Part shown: positions 31,248-39,774 of the stretch, in pieces | Layout: the number at the start of each line of letters is the position of its first letter | Numbering within the stretch: position 1 is the stretch's first letter | Origin: Microbacteriaceae bacterium | GTDB lineage: Bacteria > Actinomycetota > Actinomycetes > Actinomycetales > Microbacteriaceae | Assembly: GCA_027490915.1 (NCBI GenBank) | Contig: JAIXXG010000101.1 | Location: 1 to 43,913, forward strand | Length of the DNA: 43,913 nucleotides | Direction of reading: 5' to 3' | Translations under genes and position numbers: made by a program | Notes under the pieces: generated by a model | Seen by the model: only the letters and a program-made list of their open reading frames with translations | Database searches by the model: none | Told to the model about the DNA's origin: nothing

Positions 31248-31278
31248 ATAGTAGCACTATCGATAGTGCCGCTGTCTA
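31248..31278 (-). promoter_or_regulatory. MerR-type promoter with 19-bp spacer and palindromic operator
   Basis: On the minus strand, -35 TAGACA (31278-31273) and -10 TACTAT (31253-31248) are separated by 19 bp, the over-long spacer typical of MerR-activated promoters. The spacer contains a perfect 16-bp palindrome GCACTATCGATAGTGC (31254-31269). The -10 lies six bases before the regulator's ATG, so the message is leaderless. Control by the adjacent MerR protein is the natural reading. Confidence 0.8.
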
Positions 31279-31312
31279 TACCTGACTCGTTGCCGACTGC
31301 CACGATGGAGGC

Positions 31313-32440
31313 ATGCGCCGCATCGTCATCGCCCCCGATTCGTTCAAAGGCACGGTCATGGCGCGGGATGCGGCGCGCGCGCTCGCCGAGGGCTGGCAGT
31401 CGGCGCGCCCCGGCGACGCGCTGCTGCTCGTGCCGCAGGCCGACGGGGGCGAGGGCACGCTCGATGCCATCGCCGCGGGGCGGCCCGACGCGCGGTGGAG
31501 CACCGCCGAGGTCGCCGGGCCGACCGGCGAGCCGCATCCCGCCCGCTGGCTGATGCTGCCCGGCGGGCACGCCGTGGTGGAGGTCGCCGAGAGCTGCGGC
31601 ATCACCCTGCTGCCGCACGACGGGTCAGGTGCGCCCCTGCTGGCGCCGCTGACGGCGTCGACCCGCGGGGTCGGCGAGACGATCGCGGCCGCCCTCGATG
31701 CCGGCGCGGTCGGGGTGACCATCGCGCTCGGCAGCTCGGCGTCGACCGACGGCGGGCTCGGGGCCCTCGCGGCGCTTGGCCTGCGGCTGCGCGATGCCGC
31801 TGGAGCGACGCTGCCCGACGGCGGCGGCGCGCTCGCGGCGCTCGCCATGCTCGACGACACCGACCTGCGGGCCGCTCCCCCGCTCGGGGTCACGCTGCTC
31901 ACCGACACCACGGCGCGGCTCACCGGCCCGGAGGGCGCCGCCGCGGTGTTCGGCCCGCAGAAGGGAGCCACCCCCAACGAGGTCGCCCTTCTCGACGAGG
32001 CGCTGGCGCGCGCCGCCGCGCTCGCGGGCGGCAGCGAGCACGAGCAGCCGGGCTCCGGAGCCGCGGGAGGCACGGCGTGGGGCTTCACGCGGTACTGGGG
32101 CGCGAGCATCCGGTCGGGGGCGGAGACCGTCGCGGCGATCACCGGGCTCGACCAGGCGCTCGAGGGCGCCGACCTCGTCATCACCGGCGAGGGCCGGTTC
32201 GACGCGACGAGCCTGCGCGGCAAGGTCGTCGGGGCCGTCGCCGAGCGAGCCGGTGCCGCGGGCGTCGACCTGGCGATCGTCGCCGGCCAGGCCGATGCCG
32301 CCGCGATCGGCGAGCGCCGCGTCGTGACCCTCGTGGGGCTCGCGGGCTCGACCGCCGACGCGCTCGCGGTACCGGAGCGCTGGCTGCGCGAGGCGGGCGC
32401 CGCCCTTGCTCGCGCGCTCGACGGCGAGGCGACCGACTAG
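31313..32440 (+). CDS. Glycerate kinase
   Basis: 375 residues of the GarK/GlxK type, which phosphorylate D-glycerate (to 2-phosphoglycerate in characterised members), linking glyoxylate or serine breakdown to glycolysis. N-terminal IVIAPDSFKGTVMARDAARA, VPQADGGEGTLDAIAAG, TIALGSSASTDGGLGALAAL (about 136-155), FGPQKGATPNEV and DLVITGEGRFDATSLRGKV are all characteristic. Length is normal. ATG at 31313 follows GGAGG directly. It is divergent from the MerR gene with 71 bp between starts; whether the palindrome at 31254-31269 affects it is open. Confidence 0.94.
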   Translation: MRRIVIAPDSFKGTVMARDAARALAEGWQSARPGDALLLVPQADGGEGTLDAIAAGRPDARWSTAEVAGPTGEPHPARWLMLPGGHAVVEVAESCGITLLPHDGSGAPLLAPLTASTRGVGETIAAALDAGAVGVTIALGSSASTDGGLGALAALGLRLRDAAGATLPDGGGALAALAMLDDTDLRAAPPLGVTLLTDTTARLTGPEGAAAVFGPQKGATPNEVALLDEALARAAALAGGSEHEQPGSGAAGGTAWGFTRYWGASIRSGAETVAAITGLDQALEGADLVITGEGRFDATSLRGKVVGAVAERAGAAGVDLAIVAGQADAAAIGERRVVTLVGLAGSTADALAVPERWLREAGAALARALDGEATD

Positions 32441-32449
32441 CGCCGCACC

Positions 32450-33385
32450 TCAGCGCCGGATGTCGAGCGCGTCCATGTACCGCAGAACGATGCCCTCGCG
32501 CAGCGCCCACGGCGACACGGTGAGGGTCGAGACCTCGAAGACCTTCATGGCCGTGCGCAGCACGATGGCGCCGGCGAGAATCTGGTAGCCGCGCTCGGGG
32601 GTGATGCCCGGCAGGTACTGCCGCACCTCCGAGGGCATCTCGCGCAGCGTCGGCTCCCACTCGCGCAGGCCCGTGTAGTGGATCGGCGCGAGCTGACCGG
32701 TGATCGGGTCGGCCGGGCCGCCGACGAGCCGGGCGAGAGACCGGATCGTCTTCGACGTGCCGACGACGCGGGTCGGTGTGGGGCGGTCGGCGAAGAGCCG
32801 TTCGCGCGCCGCGGTGAATGCGGCGCGGGCATGGGCCCGCAGGGCCGAGACGGCCTCTCGCGGGGGCGGATCGTCGCGCAGGAACGAGATCGTCGTGCGT
32901 CCTGCCCCGAGCGGCAGCGAGACCTGCACGTCGGGGTACTCGTCGGCGCCCTGCGCGATCTCGAACGAGCCGCCCCCGATGTCGAACAGCAGGATCTCCC
33001 CCGCCGACCAGCCGAACCACCGACGCACGGCGAGCATCGTGATGCGCGCCTCGTCGTCGCCGGTCAGCACCTGCAGCTCGATGCCCGTCTCGGCGGCGAT
33101 GCGGGCGAGCACCTGCTCGCCGTTCGCCGCCTCGCGGATGGCGGAGGTGGCCGTGCTCATGAGGTCATCGACGCCGATCGCCGCCACGGCCTCGGCGGCC
33201 TCGCGGATGGCGTCGACGAGCAACCGCTGCCCCTCCTCGACGATCGCGCCCTCCGCATCGAGGTATCGCATGAGCCGCAGCGTCGAGCGCTGCGAGTGGA
33301 ACGGCACGGGGCTGGCACCGGGATGCGCGTCGACGACGAGCAGGTGCACGGTGTTCGAGCCGACGTCGATCACTCCGAGGCGCAT
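32450..33385 (-). CDS. Ppx/GppA family exopolyphosphatase
   Basis: 311 residues of the ASKHA phosphotransferase fold. DVGSNTVHLLVVDAHPG at the N-terminus, STATSAIREAANGEQVL, LTGDDEARITML, and the phosphate loop LLFDIGGGSFEIAQG (about 133-147) match the short actinobacterial Ppx/GppA proteins, which hydrolyse polyphosphate or pppGpp. Which of the two it prefers cannot be read. ATG at 33385 is preceded at six bases by TACGCT (33392-33397). It is convergent with glycerate kinase. Confidence 0.93.
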   Translation of the reverse strand: MRLGVIDVGSNTVHLLVVDAHPGASPVPFHSQRSTLRLMRYLDAEGAIVEEGQRLLVDAIREAAEAVAAIGVDDLMSTATSAIREAANGEQVLARIAAETGIELQVLTGDDEARITMLAVRRWFGWSAGEILLFDIGGGSFEIAQGADEYPDVQVSLPLGAGRTTISFLRDDPPPREAVSALRAHARAAFTAARERLFADRPTPTRVVGTSKTIRSLARLVGGPADPITGQLAPIHYTGLREWEPTLREMPSEVRQYLPGITPERGYQILAGAIVLRTAMKVFEVSTLTVSPWALREGIVLRYMDALDIRR

Positions 33386-33442
33386 GCCTCGAGCGTACGC
33401 GTGCGGCGGCCGCCGTCGGGGACGGTCGAGAGGAGATCAGAG

Positions 33443-33514
33443 CTGGGGTGCCTGGACTCGAACCAAGAACAACTGAACCAGAATCAGCCGTGTTGCCAAT
33501 TACACCACACCCCA
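33443..33514 (-). tRNA. tRNA-Gln (anticodon CTG)
   Basis: 72 nt on the minus strand. Acceptor stem TGGGGTG/CACCCCA is perfect, discriminator G. The anticodon loop TTCTGGT within GCTGA/TCAGT gives CTG, reading CAG. The T arm contains GGTTCGAGTCC. The CCA end is not encoded. TAAACT near 33576-33581 could be the -10, overlapping the stop codon of the upstream gene. Confidence 0.96.
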
Positions 33515-33579
33515 TCAGCGCCGCATCCGGAAGCCGGAATCAGGGCTGACGCGACCCGCGAGCGGGCCGAGAAGCGAGT

Positions 33580-34251
33580 TTACCCTACGGCCGGAGTCAC
33601 GATGTACGACACCGAGCAGAAGCCCGCGCCGAAGCACGTCGCCTCGGCCACGATGCCCATGCCGGTGCTCGTGCCGCGGTCGGAGCGCACGGTGACGGGA
33701 GCCCCGGCATCGCGCGCCTCGCTGATCGCCTCGGCCAGCCGCGTCGACGCGGGAGCGGTGTAGCCGTAATCGACCGAGCGCTCGGCGAGCAGCAGGTACG
33801 TCTCGCGGAAGTCGCGCGCGCCGCGCTCATCGACGCGCACCGACTGCAGCTGCCCGCCGCTCGTCGAGACGGTGAAGCTCGGCGCGAGGAAGAGCGCGCC
33901 GTTCGGCTCGGCATCCGTCGCGATGAGCACGAGCCGGTAGTCGAGCCCCGTGGCATGCGGGCCGACCGCGACCGAGCCGGTGTCGGGCAGCCCGATCGAG
34001 GCCGCGTCGACCGGCGGCGCGCTGAGGTCGATGCGCGGCGTGCGGGCGGCCTCGATGTACGCGAGGCCCTCCTCGCTGAACACCGACCAGTTGAGATCGG
34101 TCACCTGGTCGGTCTGCGCCGGCCCCGGCTCCGCGGTCAGTCGCGGCACGGCCAGCACGCCGAAGACACCGACGCCCAGGATGATCGCTCCGAGGATCAT
34201 CGCCGGCAGCCAGCGAACCCACTCGGGTCGGTGCGGGTGCAGGTCGGTCAC
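33580..34251 (-). CDS. Membrane-anchored hypothetical protein
   Basis: 223 residues. A short cytoplasmic N-terminus (MTDLHPHRPEWVRWL), one membrane helix (AMILGAIILGVGVFGVLAVP) and an extracytoplasmic domain of about 180 residues containing two cysteines (EATCFGAGFCSVSYIVTP) that may form a disulfide. No family is recognised. GTG at 34251 is chosen because TACGCT (34258-34263) lies six bases upstream; the frame continues into the divergent gene and that part is rejected. Its -10 box overlaps that of the divergent b-type cytochrome gene. Confidence 0.65.
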   Translation of the reverse strand: MTDLHPHRPEWVRWLPAMILGAIILGVGVFGVLAVPRLTAEPGPAQTDQVTDLNWSVFSEEGLAYIEAARTPRIDLSAPPVDAASIGLPDTGSVAVGPHATGLDYRLVLIATDAEPNGALFLAPSFTVSTSGGQLQSVRVDERGARDFRETYLLLAERSVDYGYTAPASTRLAEAISEARDAGAPVTVRSDRGTSTGMGIVAEATCFGAGFCSVSYIVTPAVG

Positions 34252-34268
34252 GCGACTAGCGTAGAGGG
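34252..34268. promoter_or_regulatory. Overlapping divergent leaderless promoters in a 17-bp gap
   Basis: Two GTG start codons face away from each other with only 17 bp between them. TAGCGT (34257-34262, plus) lies six bases before the GTG at 34269, and TACGCT (34263-34258, minus) lies six bases before the GTG at 34251. The two hexamers overlap by five bases, so RNA polymerase can open only one direction at a time, and each promoter's -35 region would lie inside the other gene. Confidence 0.65.
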
Positions 34269-35228
34269 GTGCCCGATGCTCGACCCCGCCGCTTTGCACA
34301 GGGCCGACGGCTCGCTGTCGCCCTCACGACCGCGGGCCTCGCGCTCGTCGCGCTCGCGGCCGCCGTCGTGCTGGCCCGCTGGTGGCGCGGCACCGAGACC
34401 GGCGAGGCGTTCCTCGCCGCCTTCCCGGGCACGGTGCCCCCGCCGCCCGGAACCCCGGAGGGCTTCCCCGCCTGGCTCAGCTGGACCCACGCCCTCAACA
34501 CCTTCTTCCTGCTGTTCATCGTCAGCTCGGCGCTGCACCTGCGCGCGAAGGCCCGCCCGCCGGCCTTCGTCACGCGGCGCGCTACGCGGCTCTGGCCGGT
34601 GAACCCCGCCCGCCCGCCGAAGCGGCTGGGCCTGCACACCTGGTGGCACCTCGTGGTCGTCACCCTGTGGGTCGCGACAGGCCTCGTCTACGTCGTTCTG
34701 CTGCTCGTGAGCGGGCAGTGGGCGCGCCTGCTGCCGACCGAGTGGGAGGCGCTGCCGAACGCCGTCTCGGCGGGCATCCAGTACCTCTCACTCGACTGGC
34801 CCGCGCACGACAGCTGGATCACCTACAACGCCCTGCAGGAGGTGGTCTACAGCGTCACCGTGTTCATCGCCGCACCGCTCGCGCTCGCCACCGGGCTGCG
34901 CCTCTCGCCCGTGTGGCCCGATCGGTGGATGCGCGAGCACGGGCCGCTCAGCGACGCCTGGGCCCGCCGCACCCACGCGCTCGTGCTCTGGTACTACCTG
35001 GCGTTCACGGCCGTGCACGTCGGGCTCGTGCTGCTGACCGGCGCCCGCCAGAACCTCAACGCGATGTACGCCGGGGTCGACGACGCCGAGAGCTGGGTGG
35101 GCGCGATCGTGTTCGCCGGCTCCGTCGTCGTCATGGCCGTGGCGTGGGTTCTGCTGCGCCCGCCGGCCCAGACCGCGATCGCCGAGCGGGTCGCCGACGT
35201 GCGGCGCATGCCCGCGCCTCCCCGCTGA
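34269..35228 (+). CDS. Cytochrome b/b6-type (b561-like) membrane protein
   Basis: 319 residues with five or six membrane helices. Histidines placed for haem b ligation occur in WTHALNTFFLLFIVSSALHLR, GLHTWWHLVVVTLWVATGLV and RRTHALVLWYYLAFTAVHVG, the pattern of the Ni/Fe-hydrogenase and molybdoenzyme cytochrome b subunits. These pass electrons between quinone and a partner oxidoreductase at the membrane. No partner enzyme is adjacent, so it is an orphan subunit or acts with a distant gene. GTG at 34269 gives a natural N-terminus; the first helix begins near residue 14. Confidence 0.8.
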   Translation: MPDARPRRFAQGRRLAVALTTAGLALVALAAAVVLARWWRGTETGEAFLAAFPGTVPPPPGTPEGFPAWLSWTHALNTFFLLFIVSSALHLRAKARPPAFVTRRATRLWPVNPARPPKRLGLHTWWHLVVVTLWVATGLVYVVLLLVSGQWARLLPTEWEALPNAVSAGIQYLSLDWPAHDSWITYNALQEVVYSVTVFIAAPLALATGLRLSPVWPDRWMREHGPLSDAWARRTHALVLWYYLAFTAVHVGLVLLTGARQNLNAMYAGVDDAESWVGAIVFAGSVVVMAVAWVLLRPPAQTAIAERVADVRRMPAPPR

Positions 35229-35252
35229 CCGCGCGCGAGCGCGGCCGGGAGA

Positions 35253-36752
35253 TCAGAGGCTCGCGCGCAGGGTCCGCAGGCGTGCGAGCGTCGAGTCGCG
35301 GCCGAGCAGCTCCATCGACTCGAACAGCGGCGGGCTGACGCGACGGCCCGACACCGCGACCCGCAGTGAACCGAAGGCCGTGCGGGGCTTCAGGCCGAGC
35401 CCGTCGATGAGGGCGGCACGCAGGGCCTCCTCGATGGCGGCGGGGGTGAAGTCGGCGAGCGGCTCGAGCGCGGCGACGCCCGCGTCGAGCACGGCAGCCG
35501 CGTCGGCGTCGAGCGAGGCGCGAGCATCCGCCTCGATCTGAAGCTCGTCGTCGGCCGTGAACAGGAAGCCGACCATGCCGGGCACCTCGCCGAGCAGGCT
35601 CACGCGCTCCTGCACGAGCGGCGCGGCGGCCGCCAGCAGCGCCCGCTCGCTGGGGCGGGGCACGTCGTTGAACAGTCCGGCACCCGAGCAGTACGGGATG
35701 CTGCGCTCGACGAACTCGTCGAGCGACAGCCGCCGCACGTGGTCGCCGTTGATGGCCTCGGCCTTCTTCACGTCGAACCGCGCCGGGTTGGGGTTGACGT
35801 TCGCGACGTCGAACGCGGCCGTCATCTCGTCCATGGTGAAGACGTCGCGGTCGGGCGCGAGCGACCAGCCCAGCAGCGACAGGTAGTTGAGCAGCCCCTC
35901 GGGGATGAACCCGCGGTCGCGGTGGTGGAACAGGTTCGACTCGGGGTCGCGCTTGCTGAGCTTCTTGTTGCCCTCGCCCATGACGTACGGCAGGTGGCCG
36001 AACTGCGGGATGTGCGTGGCCACGCCGATCTCGATGAGCGCGTGGTAGAGCGCGATCTGCCGGGGCGTCGACGACAGCAGGTCCTCCCCGCGCAGCACGT
36101 GGGTGATGCCCATGAGGGCGTCGTCGACCGGGTTGACGAAGGTGTAGAGCGGCTGACCGTTGGGCCGCACGACGACGAAGTCGACGAAGCTGCCGGCGGG
36201 GAAGGTGATCTCGCCGCGCACGAGGTCGGTGAAGCTGAGGTCGCTGTCGGGCACGCGCAGGCGCAGGGCCGGCTCGCGGCCCTCGGCGCGGTACGCGGCC
36301 TTCTGCGCCTCGGTGAGCCCGCGCTCCCAGTTGTCGTAGCCCTGCTTGGGGTCGCGGCCGAGCTCGAGGTTCTTCGCCTCGATCTCCTCCGGGGTCAGGA
36401 AGCTCTCGTACAGGTGCCCGCTGGCCCGCAGCCGCTCGATGATGTCGGCGTAGATCGGCCCGCGCTGCGACTGCCGGTACGGCGGGTGCGGGCCGCCGGT
36501 CTCGACGCCCTCATCCCAGGTGATGCCGAGCCAGCGCAGCGCGTCGAGCAGCTGGTGGTAGCTCTCTTCACTGTCGCGCGCCTGATCGGTGTCCTCGATG
36601 CGGAAGACCATCGTGCCGCCGGTGTGCTTCGCGTAGGCCCAGTTGAACAGGGCGGTGCGGATCAGCCCGACGTGCGGGGTTCCGGTCGGCGAGGGGCAGA
36701 ACCGCACGCGCACGTCGGCGCCGGTCGCGGTCGAGAAGGCGGGGCTCGTCAC
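35253..36752 (-). CDS. gltX: Glutamyl-tRNA synthetase
   Basis: 499 residues, class I aminoacyl-tRNA synthetase that charges tRNA-Glu (its substrate tRNA is encoded at 27375-27447). The HIGH-type motif [20 protein letters not shown] is near the N-terminus, [16 protein letters not shown] follows, and [19 protein letters not shown] is the KMSKS-type loop. GTG at 36752 is used; the frame runs further upstream without family sequence. TAGACT at 36761-36766 lies eight bases before this GTG. Whether tRNA-Gln is charged directly or through misacylation and amidation cannot be decided here. Confidence 0.97.
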   Translation of the reverse strand: MTSPAFSTATGADVRVRFCPSPTGTPHVGLIRTALFNWAYAKHTGGTMVFRIEDTDQARDSEESYHQLLDALRWLGITWDEGVETGGPHPPYRQSQRGPIYADIIERLRASGHLYESFLTPEEIEAKNLELGRDPKQGYDNWERGLTEAQKAAYRAEGREPALRLRVPDSDLSFTDLVRGEITFPAGSFVDFVVVRPNGQPLYTFVNPVDDALMGITHVLRGEDLLSSTPRQIALYHALIEIGVATHIPQFGHLPYVMGEGNKKLSKRDPESNLFHHRDRGFIPEGLLNYLSLLGWSLAPDRDVFTMDEMTAAFDVANVNPNPARFDVKKAEAINGDHVRRLSLDEFVERSIPYCSGAGLFNDVPRPSERALLAAAAPLVQERVSLLGEVPGMVGFLFTADDELQIEADARASLDADAAAVLDAGVAALEPLADFTPAAIEEALRAALIDGLGLKPRTAFGSLRVAVSGRRVSPPLFESMELLGRDSTLARLRTLRASL

Positions 36753-36816
36753 AGCGTTCGAGTCTAGGCGGTGGCGGATGCGCGCTCGCCGCGCCCGCCC
36801 GCCCGAGCCCTTCGGC

Positions 36817-38322
36817 TCAGCAGCGGTAGAACCCGGCCACTGTCGGCAGCAGCGCTCCGAAGCCGCCGAGCAGCACGAGCGCGTCGGGGTTCTGGTTGCG
36901 CAGCGCGGTGTGGGCCGGGCTGGGCACGCAGGCCGGGTTGCTCGTGAACAGGGGCGCTCCGAGCGCTCCCGCGGCCGCGCCGCCCGAGAGGGCGTCGGCG
37001 AACCCGGTTCCCGTCGCCACGAACCCGTTGGCCGCGTCGGGGAAGTGCGCCGACGCGATGAGCGAGGCCGTGGAGTAGCGGTCGGCACCGGCGTAGCGCT
37101 GCACGCTCAGGCCGAGCATCCGCAGCGACGATTCGATGCCGGCGCTGACGGCGCCCGTGCCGCCCGCGATGACGACGCGCGTCGCACCGAGCCGTTCGAT
37201 CAGCGCCACGGTGTCGGCATCGATCTCGGGCAGGGCGCCGTTGACGAGCACGACGGGCGCGTTGACCGACGCCGCGGCCGGACCGGCGGCGAGGGCGTCG
37301 GCGAAGCCCGCGCCGGTCGCGAGGTACACGGCGCTCGCGCCGCGCTCGCCGTAGGCGTCGAGAGCGAGGGCGCGCGAGGTGGCGAAACGGTTCTCGCCGG
37401 AGACCCGGTTGACGACCGGTGCGACCGTGCGCAGGGTCGACAGCACCGCGTCGGAGATCACGCCCGGTCCGCCCGCCACGACGATGCGGTCGGGGCCGAG
37501 GCGGCGCAGCTCGGTGAGAATCACCGTGGGCACGGAAGTCGGCGTCACGAGCAGGAGGGGGCCGTCGGCGGCGCCCGCGAGCGCGGCGGCGGCGAGGGCG
37601 TCGGGGAAGTTCGCGCCCGAGGCGATGTACACCGTGCTGGCCCCGGCCGGGAAGGCGCGGGTCGAGATGAGCGCCGAGGTCGAGTAGCGGTCGCTGCCCG
37701 CGATGCGCGAGACGATGCCGGGCGGGGTCGGCGGAGCGGACGAGTAGCGTCCGAAGTTCTGGGTGTAGTAGATGCGACCGCTCGGGTGCATCGCCACGCC
37801 GATGCCGATGTCGGTGTTGCTCGACAGGAGGTTCGCGCGGTGGCCGGGCGAGCCCGCCCACGCGGCAACGACGTTGCCCGGGCTGTAGCCAGCAGCGACG
37901 TTCTCGCTCGCACGGCTCCAGCCGGCGGGGTACATCGCGGTGAAGTTCGGGCGGTGCGACATCGTCAGAGCGCGCGCCTGCTGCATCGACCAGTCCTGCG
38001 CGATGTCGTTGAGCGCGTTGTTGAGGCGCAGCGGCGGCAGCCCGTTCTGGGCCCGCAGCTGATTGGTCTGCTGGAGGATCAGGGCGCGCTCGCTCGCGAA
38101 GTCGCCCGTCGCGGGGGCGAGCGTGGTCGCGGCGCTCAGGTCGCCGGGCTGCTGCTCGTCGAGCTCGATGCCGCCCGGCTGTGGAACACCGTCAGCCGAG
38201 GCTGCCACCGAGATCGCCCCCGCGGCGCCCGCCTGCTGGTCGACGCCGGCTGCTGTCGCGCTCAACGGCGGAACAGCAAGCACGGCGCCGACGACAGCGG
38301 CGATGACGAGATGCGCCTTCAC
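36817..38322 (-). CDS. Secreted CAP-domain protein with three CWB2 cell-wall-binding repeats
   Basis: 501 residues. Signal peptide 1-25 ([21 protein letters not shown]). Residues about 75-192 are a CAP/SCP-like domain: [57 protein letters not shown] and YYTQNFG. From about 207, three repeats of the putative cell wall binding repeat 2 family ([45 protein letters not shown]) anchor it to envelope polymers. The CAP part may be a peptidase or adhesin; its role is unproven. GTG at 38322 is preceded by GGGGGG; TACACT at 38405-38410 is a likely -10, giving a leader of about 75 nt. Confidence 0.9.
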   Translation of the reverse strand: MKAHLVIAAVVGAVLAVPPLSATAAGVDQQAGAAGAISVAASADGVPQPGGIELDEQQPGDLSAATTLAPATGDFASERALILQQTNQLRAQNGLPPLRLNNALNDIAQDWSMQQARALTMSHRPNFTAMYPAGWSRASENVAAGYSPGNVVAAWAGSPGHRANLLSSNTDIGIGVAMHPSGRIYYTQNFGRYSSAPPTPPGIVSRIAGSDRYSTSALISTRAFPAGASTVYIASGANFPDALAAAALAGAADGPLLLVTPTSVPTVILTELRRLGPDRIVVAGGPGVISDAVLSTLRTVAPVVNRVSGENRFATSRALALDAYGERGASAVYLATGAGFADALAAGPAAASVNAPVVLVNGALPEIDADTVALIERLGATRVVIAGGTGAVSAGIESSLRMLGLSVQRYAGADRYSTASLIASAHFPDAANGFVATGTGFADALSGGAAAGALGAPLFTSNPACVPSPAHTALRNQNPDALVLLGGFGALLPTVAGFYRC

Positions 38323-38376
38323 GGTTCCCCCCGAACCTGGTGCAATCCACCGCCATTCCCCCCGGAGCGACGGCCC

Positions 38377-38417
38377 TCGCGACCCCCTGTCGCGACGTGG
38401 GTTCAGTGTATGTACAC
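38377..38417 (-). promoter_or_regulatory. Operator-like dyad and leader hairpin upstream of the CAP/CWB2 gene
   Basis: GTGTATGTACAC (38406-38417) has 5-bp arms around TG and overlaps the proposed -10 TACACT (38410-38405, minus), so a bound repressor would block the promoter. Downstream in the leader, TCGCGA at 38377-38382 and 38390-38395 forms a 6-bp hairpin with a 7-nt loop. The dyads are seen; the regulator is unknown. Confidence 0.4.
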
Positions 38418-38434
38418 AGCCCGCCCATACCGAT

Positions 38435-38451
38435 ACCCCCCGATCGGGGGT
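38435..38451. terminator. GC-rich palindrome after the MFS gene
   Basis: CCCCCGATCGGGGG at 38437-38450, flanked by AC and T, lies 23 bp after the MFS stop on the minus strand. It could be a terminator stem for that gene, though no T-run follows. Its flanks (GATACCCC... ...GGGGGT) also resemble the CsoR-type operator at 28768-28784, so metal-regulator binding is an alternative reading. Confidence 0.4.
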
Positions 38452-38473
38452 GCAGGAGACTCACAGCGCGCGC

Positions 38474-39742
38474 TCAGCGACGCGGCGTGACGAGCGTGGA
38501 AACGGTCACCGTCGCCACGAGCGCGAGCGTCACGAACGACAGGCCGCTGTAGCCGAGCCCCGCGAGCACGACGCCGGCGAGCGCGCCCCCGACGGCGCCC
38601 GATGCGCTCATCACGAGATCGCTGCGGCCCTGCACGATCGGGCGCCGATCGGGGGCCGCCGCGTCGGTCAGCAGGGCCGAGCCCGCGACTGTTCCGGCGC
38701 TCCAGCCGAGGCCGAGGACGATGAGCCCGGCGACCACCCAGCCCTCGCTCTCGGCGCCGAGACCCGTCATGAGCAGGCTCGCGGCGAGCATCCCCTGCCC
38801 CAGCAGGATGGTCGGCCGTCGACCGAGACGGTCGGCGAGCACACCGAAGACCGGCGACAGCGCGTACATGCCCGCGATGTGCAGGCTGATCGTGAAGCCG
38901 ACGATGACCAGGCTCGCCCCGTGCGCCGTCAGGTGCACAGGGGTCATCGCCATCACCGAGACCATCGTCGCGTGGCTGAAGGCCACCGCCAGCATCGCCA
39001 GTCGGATGCTGGGCGCATGGTCGACGGCCATCTCGCTCGGCCGCGCCGTGCCGAGGCGCTCGCCCTCCGCGACCTGCTCGGCCCGCCAGGCCGCGGCGAG
39101 CCGAAGCGGATCCGGCCGCAGCGCGACGAGGTACAGCACCGCCGCGAGCGACTGCGCGACAACCGTGAAGAGAAACGGCCCGCTGAGGTCGGGCAGACCG
39201 AGATACGCGCCGAGTGCCTCCCCCGGCCCGATCAGGTTCGGCCCGGAGACCGCGCCGACCGTCGTGGCCCACACGACGAGCGAGAGGTCGCGGCCGCGGG
39301 TGGCCGGGGCGGCGAGGTCGGCCGCGGCGAACCGCGACTGCAGGTTGACCGCCGTGCCCGACCCGATCAGCAGGATGCCCAGCAGCAGCAGCGGAAAGCT
39401 CGACAGCCCCGCCGCGAGCATCGCCACGAGGGCGCCGGCGGCGGCGGTGAGCGCGCCCGTGGCCAGCGCGGGAGCCCGACCGGCTCGACGGGCGAGACGC
39501 GCGAGCGGGATCGCCGCGAGCGCGGCGCCGAGCGTGACCGCCGTCGCCGCCATGCCGCTGAACGCGGGCGAGCCCGAGATCTCGGCCGCGAGGATGGCGC
39601 CGATCGAGAGGGTGGCGCCCATGCCGAGGCCGGCGAGCACCTGGCCGATCATGAGCACGGTGCGGGTGCGCCGCTGCACCGCCGCGACGGCGTCCGCCGT
39701 GAGGGGCGCGGCCGGCGCGGACCGCAGCGGGGTGGCGCTCAT
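38474..39742 (-). CDS. Major facilitator superfamily transporter
   Basis: 422 residues with about twelve membrane helices. The N-half carries GQVLAGLGMGATLSIGAILA and the A-loop PLARLARRAGRAPALATGAL; the C-half carries VFGVLADRLGRRPTILLGQ, the DRxGRR motif between helices 8 and 9. A drug-efflux or metabolite-export role is likely; the substrate is not readable. ATG at 39742 is used; GATGAT lies six bases upstream, a weak -10. It follows the FAH-family gene by 32 bp on the same strand and may be cotranscribed with it. Confidence 0.88.
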   Translation of the reverse strand: MSATPLRSAPAAPLTADAVAAVQRRTRTVLMIGQVLAGLGMGATLSIGAILAAEISGSPAFSGMAATAVTLGAALAAIPLARLARRAGRAPALATGALTAAAGALVAMLAAGLSSFPLLLLGILLIGSGTAVNLQSRFAAADLAAPATRGRDLSLVVWATTVGAVSGPNLIGPGEALGAYLGLPDLSGPFLFTVVAQSLAAVLYLVALRPDPLRLAAAWRAEQVAEGERLGTARPSEMAVDHAPSIRLAMLAVAFSHATMVSVMAMTPVHLTAHGASLVIVGFTISLHIAGMYALSPVFGVLADRLGRRPTILLGQGMLAASLLMTGLGAESEGWVVAGLIVLGLGWSAGTVAGSALLTDAAAPDRRPIVQGRSDLVMSASGAVGGALAGVVLAGLGYSGLSFVTLALVATVTVSTLVTPRR

Positions 39743-39774
39743 GGCACCATCATCCACCCGCCCGGCGAAGGCGC

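Noticed and set aside
36753-37088. 112-residue N-terminal extension of GltX
   Set aside because: It overlaps the CAP/CWB2 gene out of frame and precedes the true family N-terminus; GTG at 36752 fits.
38323-38473. c-di-AMP (ydaO) riboswitch upstream of the CAP/CWB2 gene
   Set aside because: The gene class suggested it, but the leader after the proposed -10 is only about 75 nt and I see none of the expected pseudoknot pairing; only a simple 6-bp hairpin is present.
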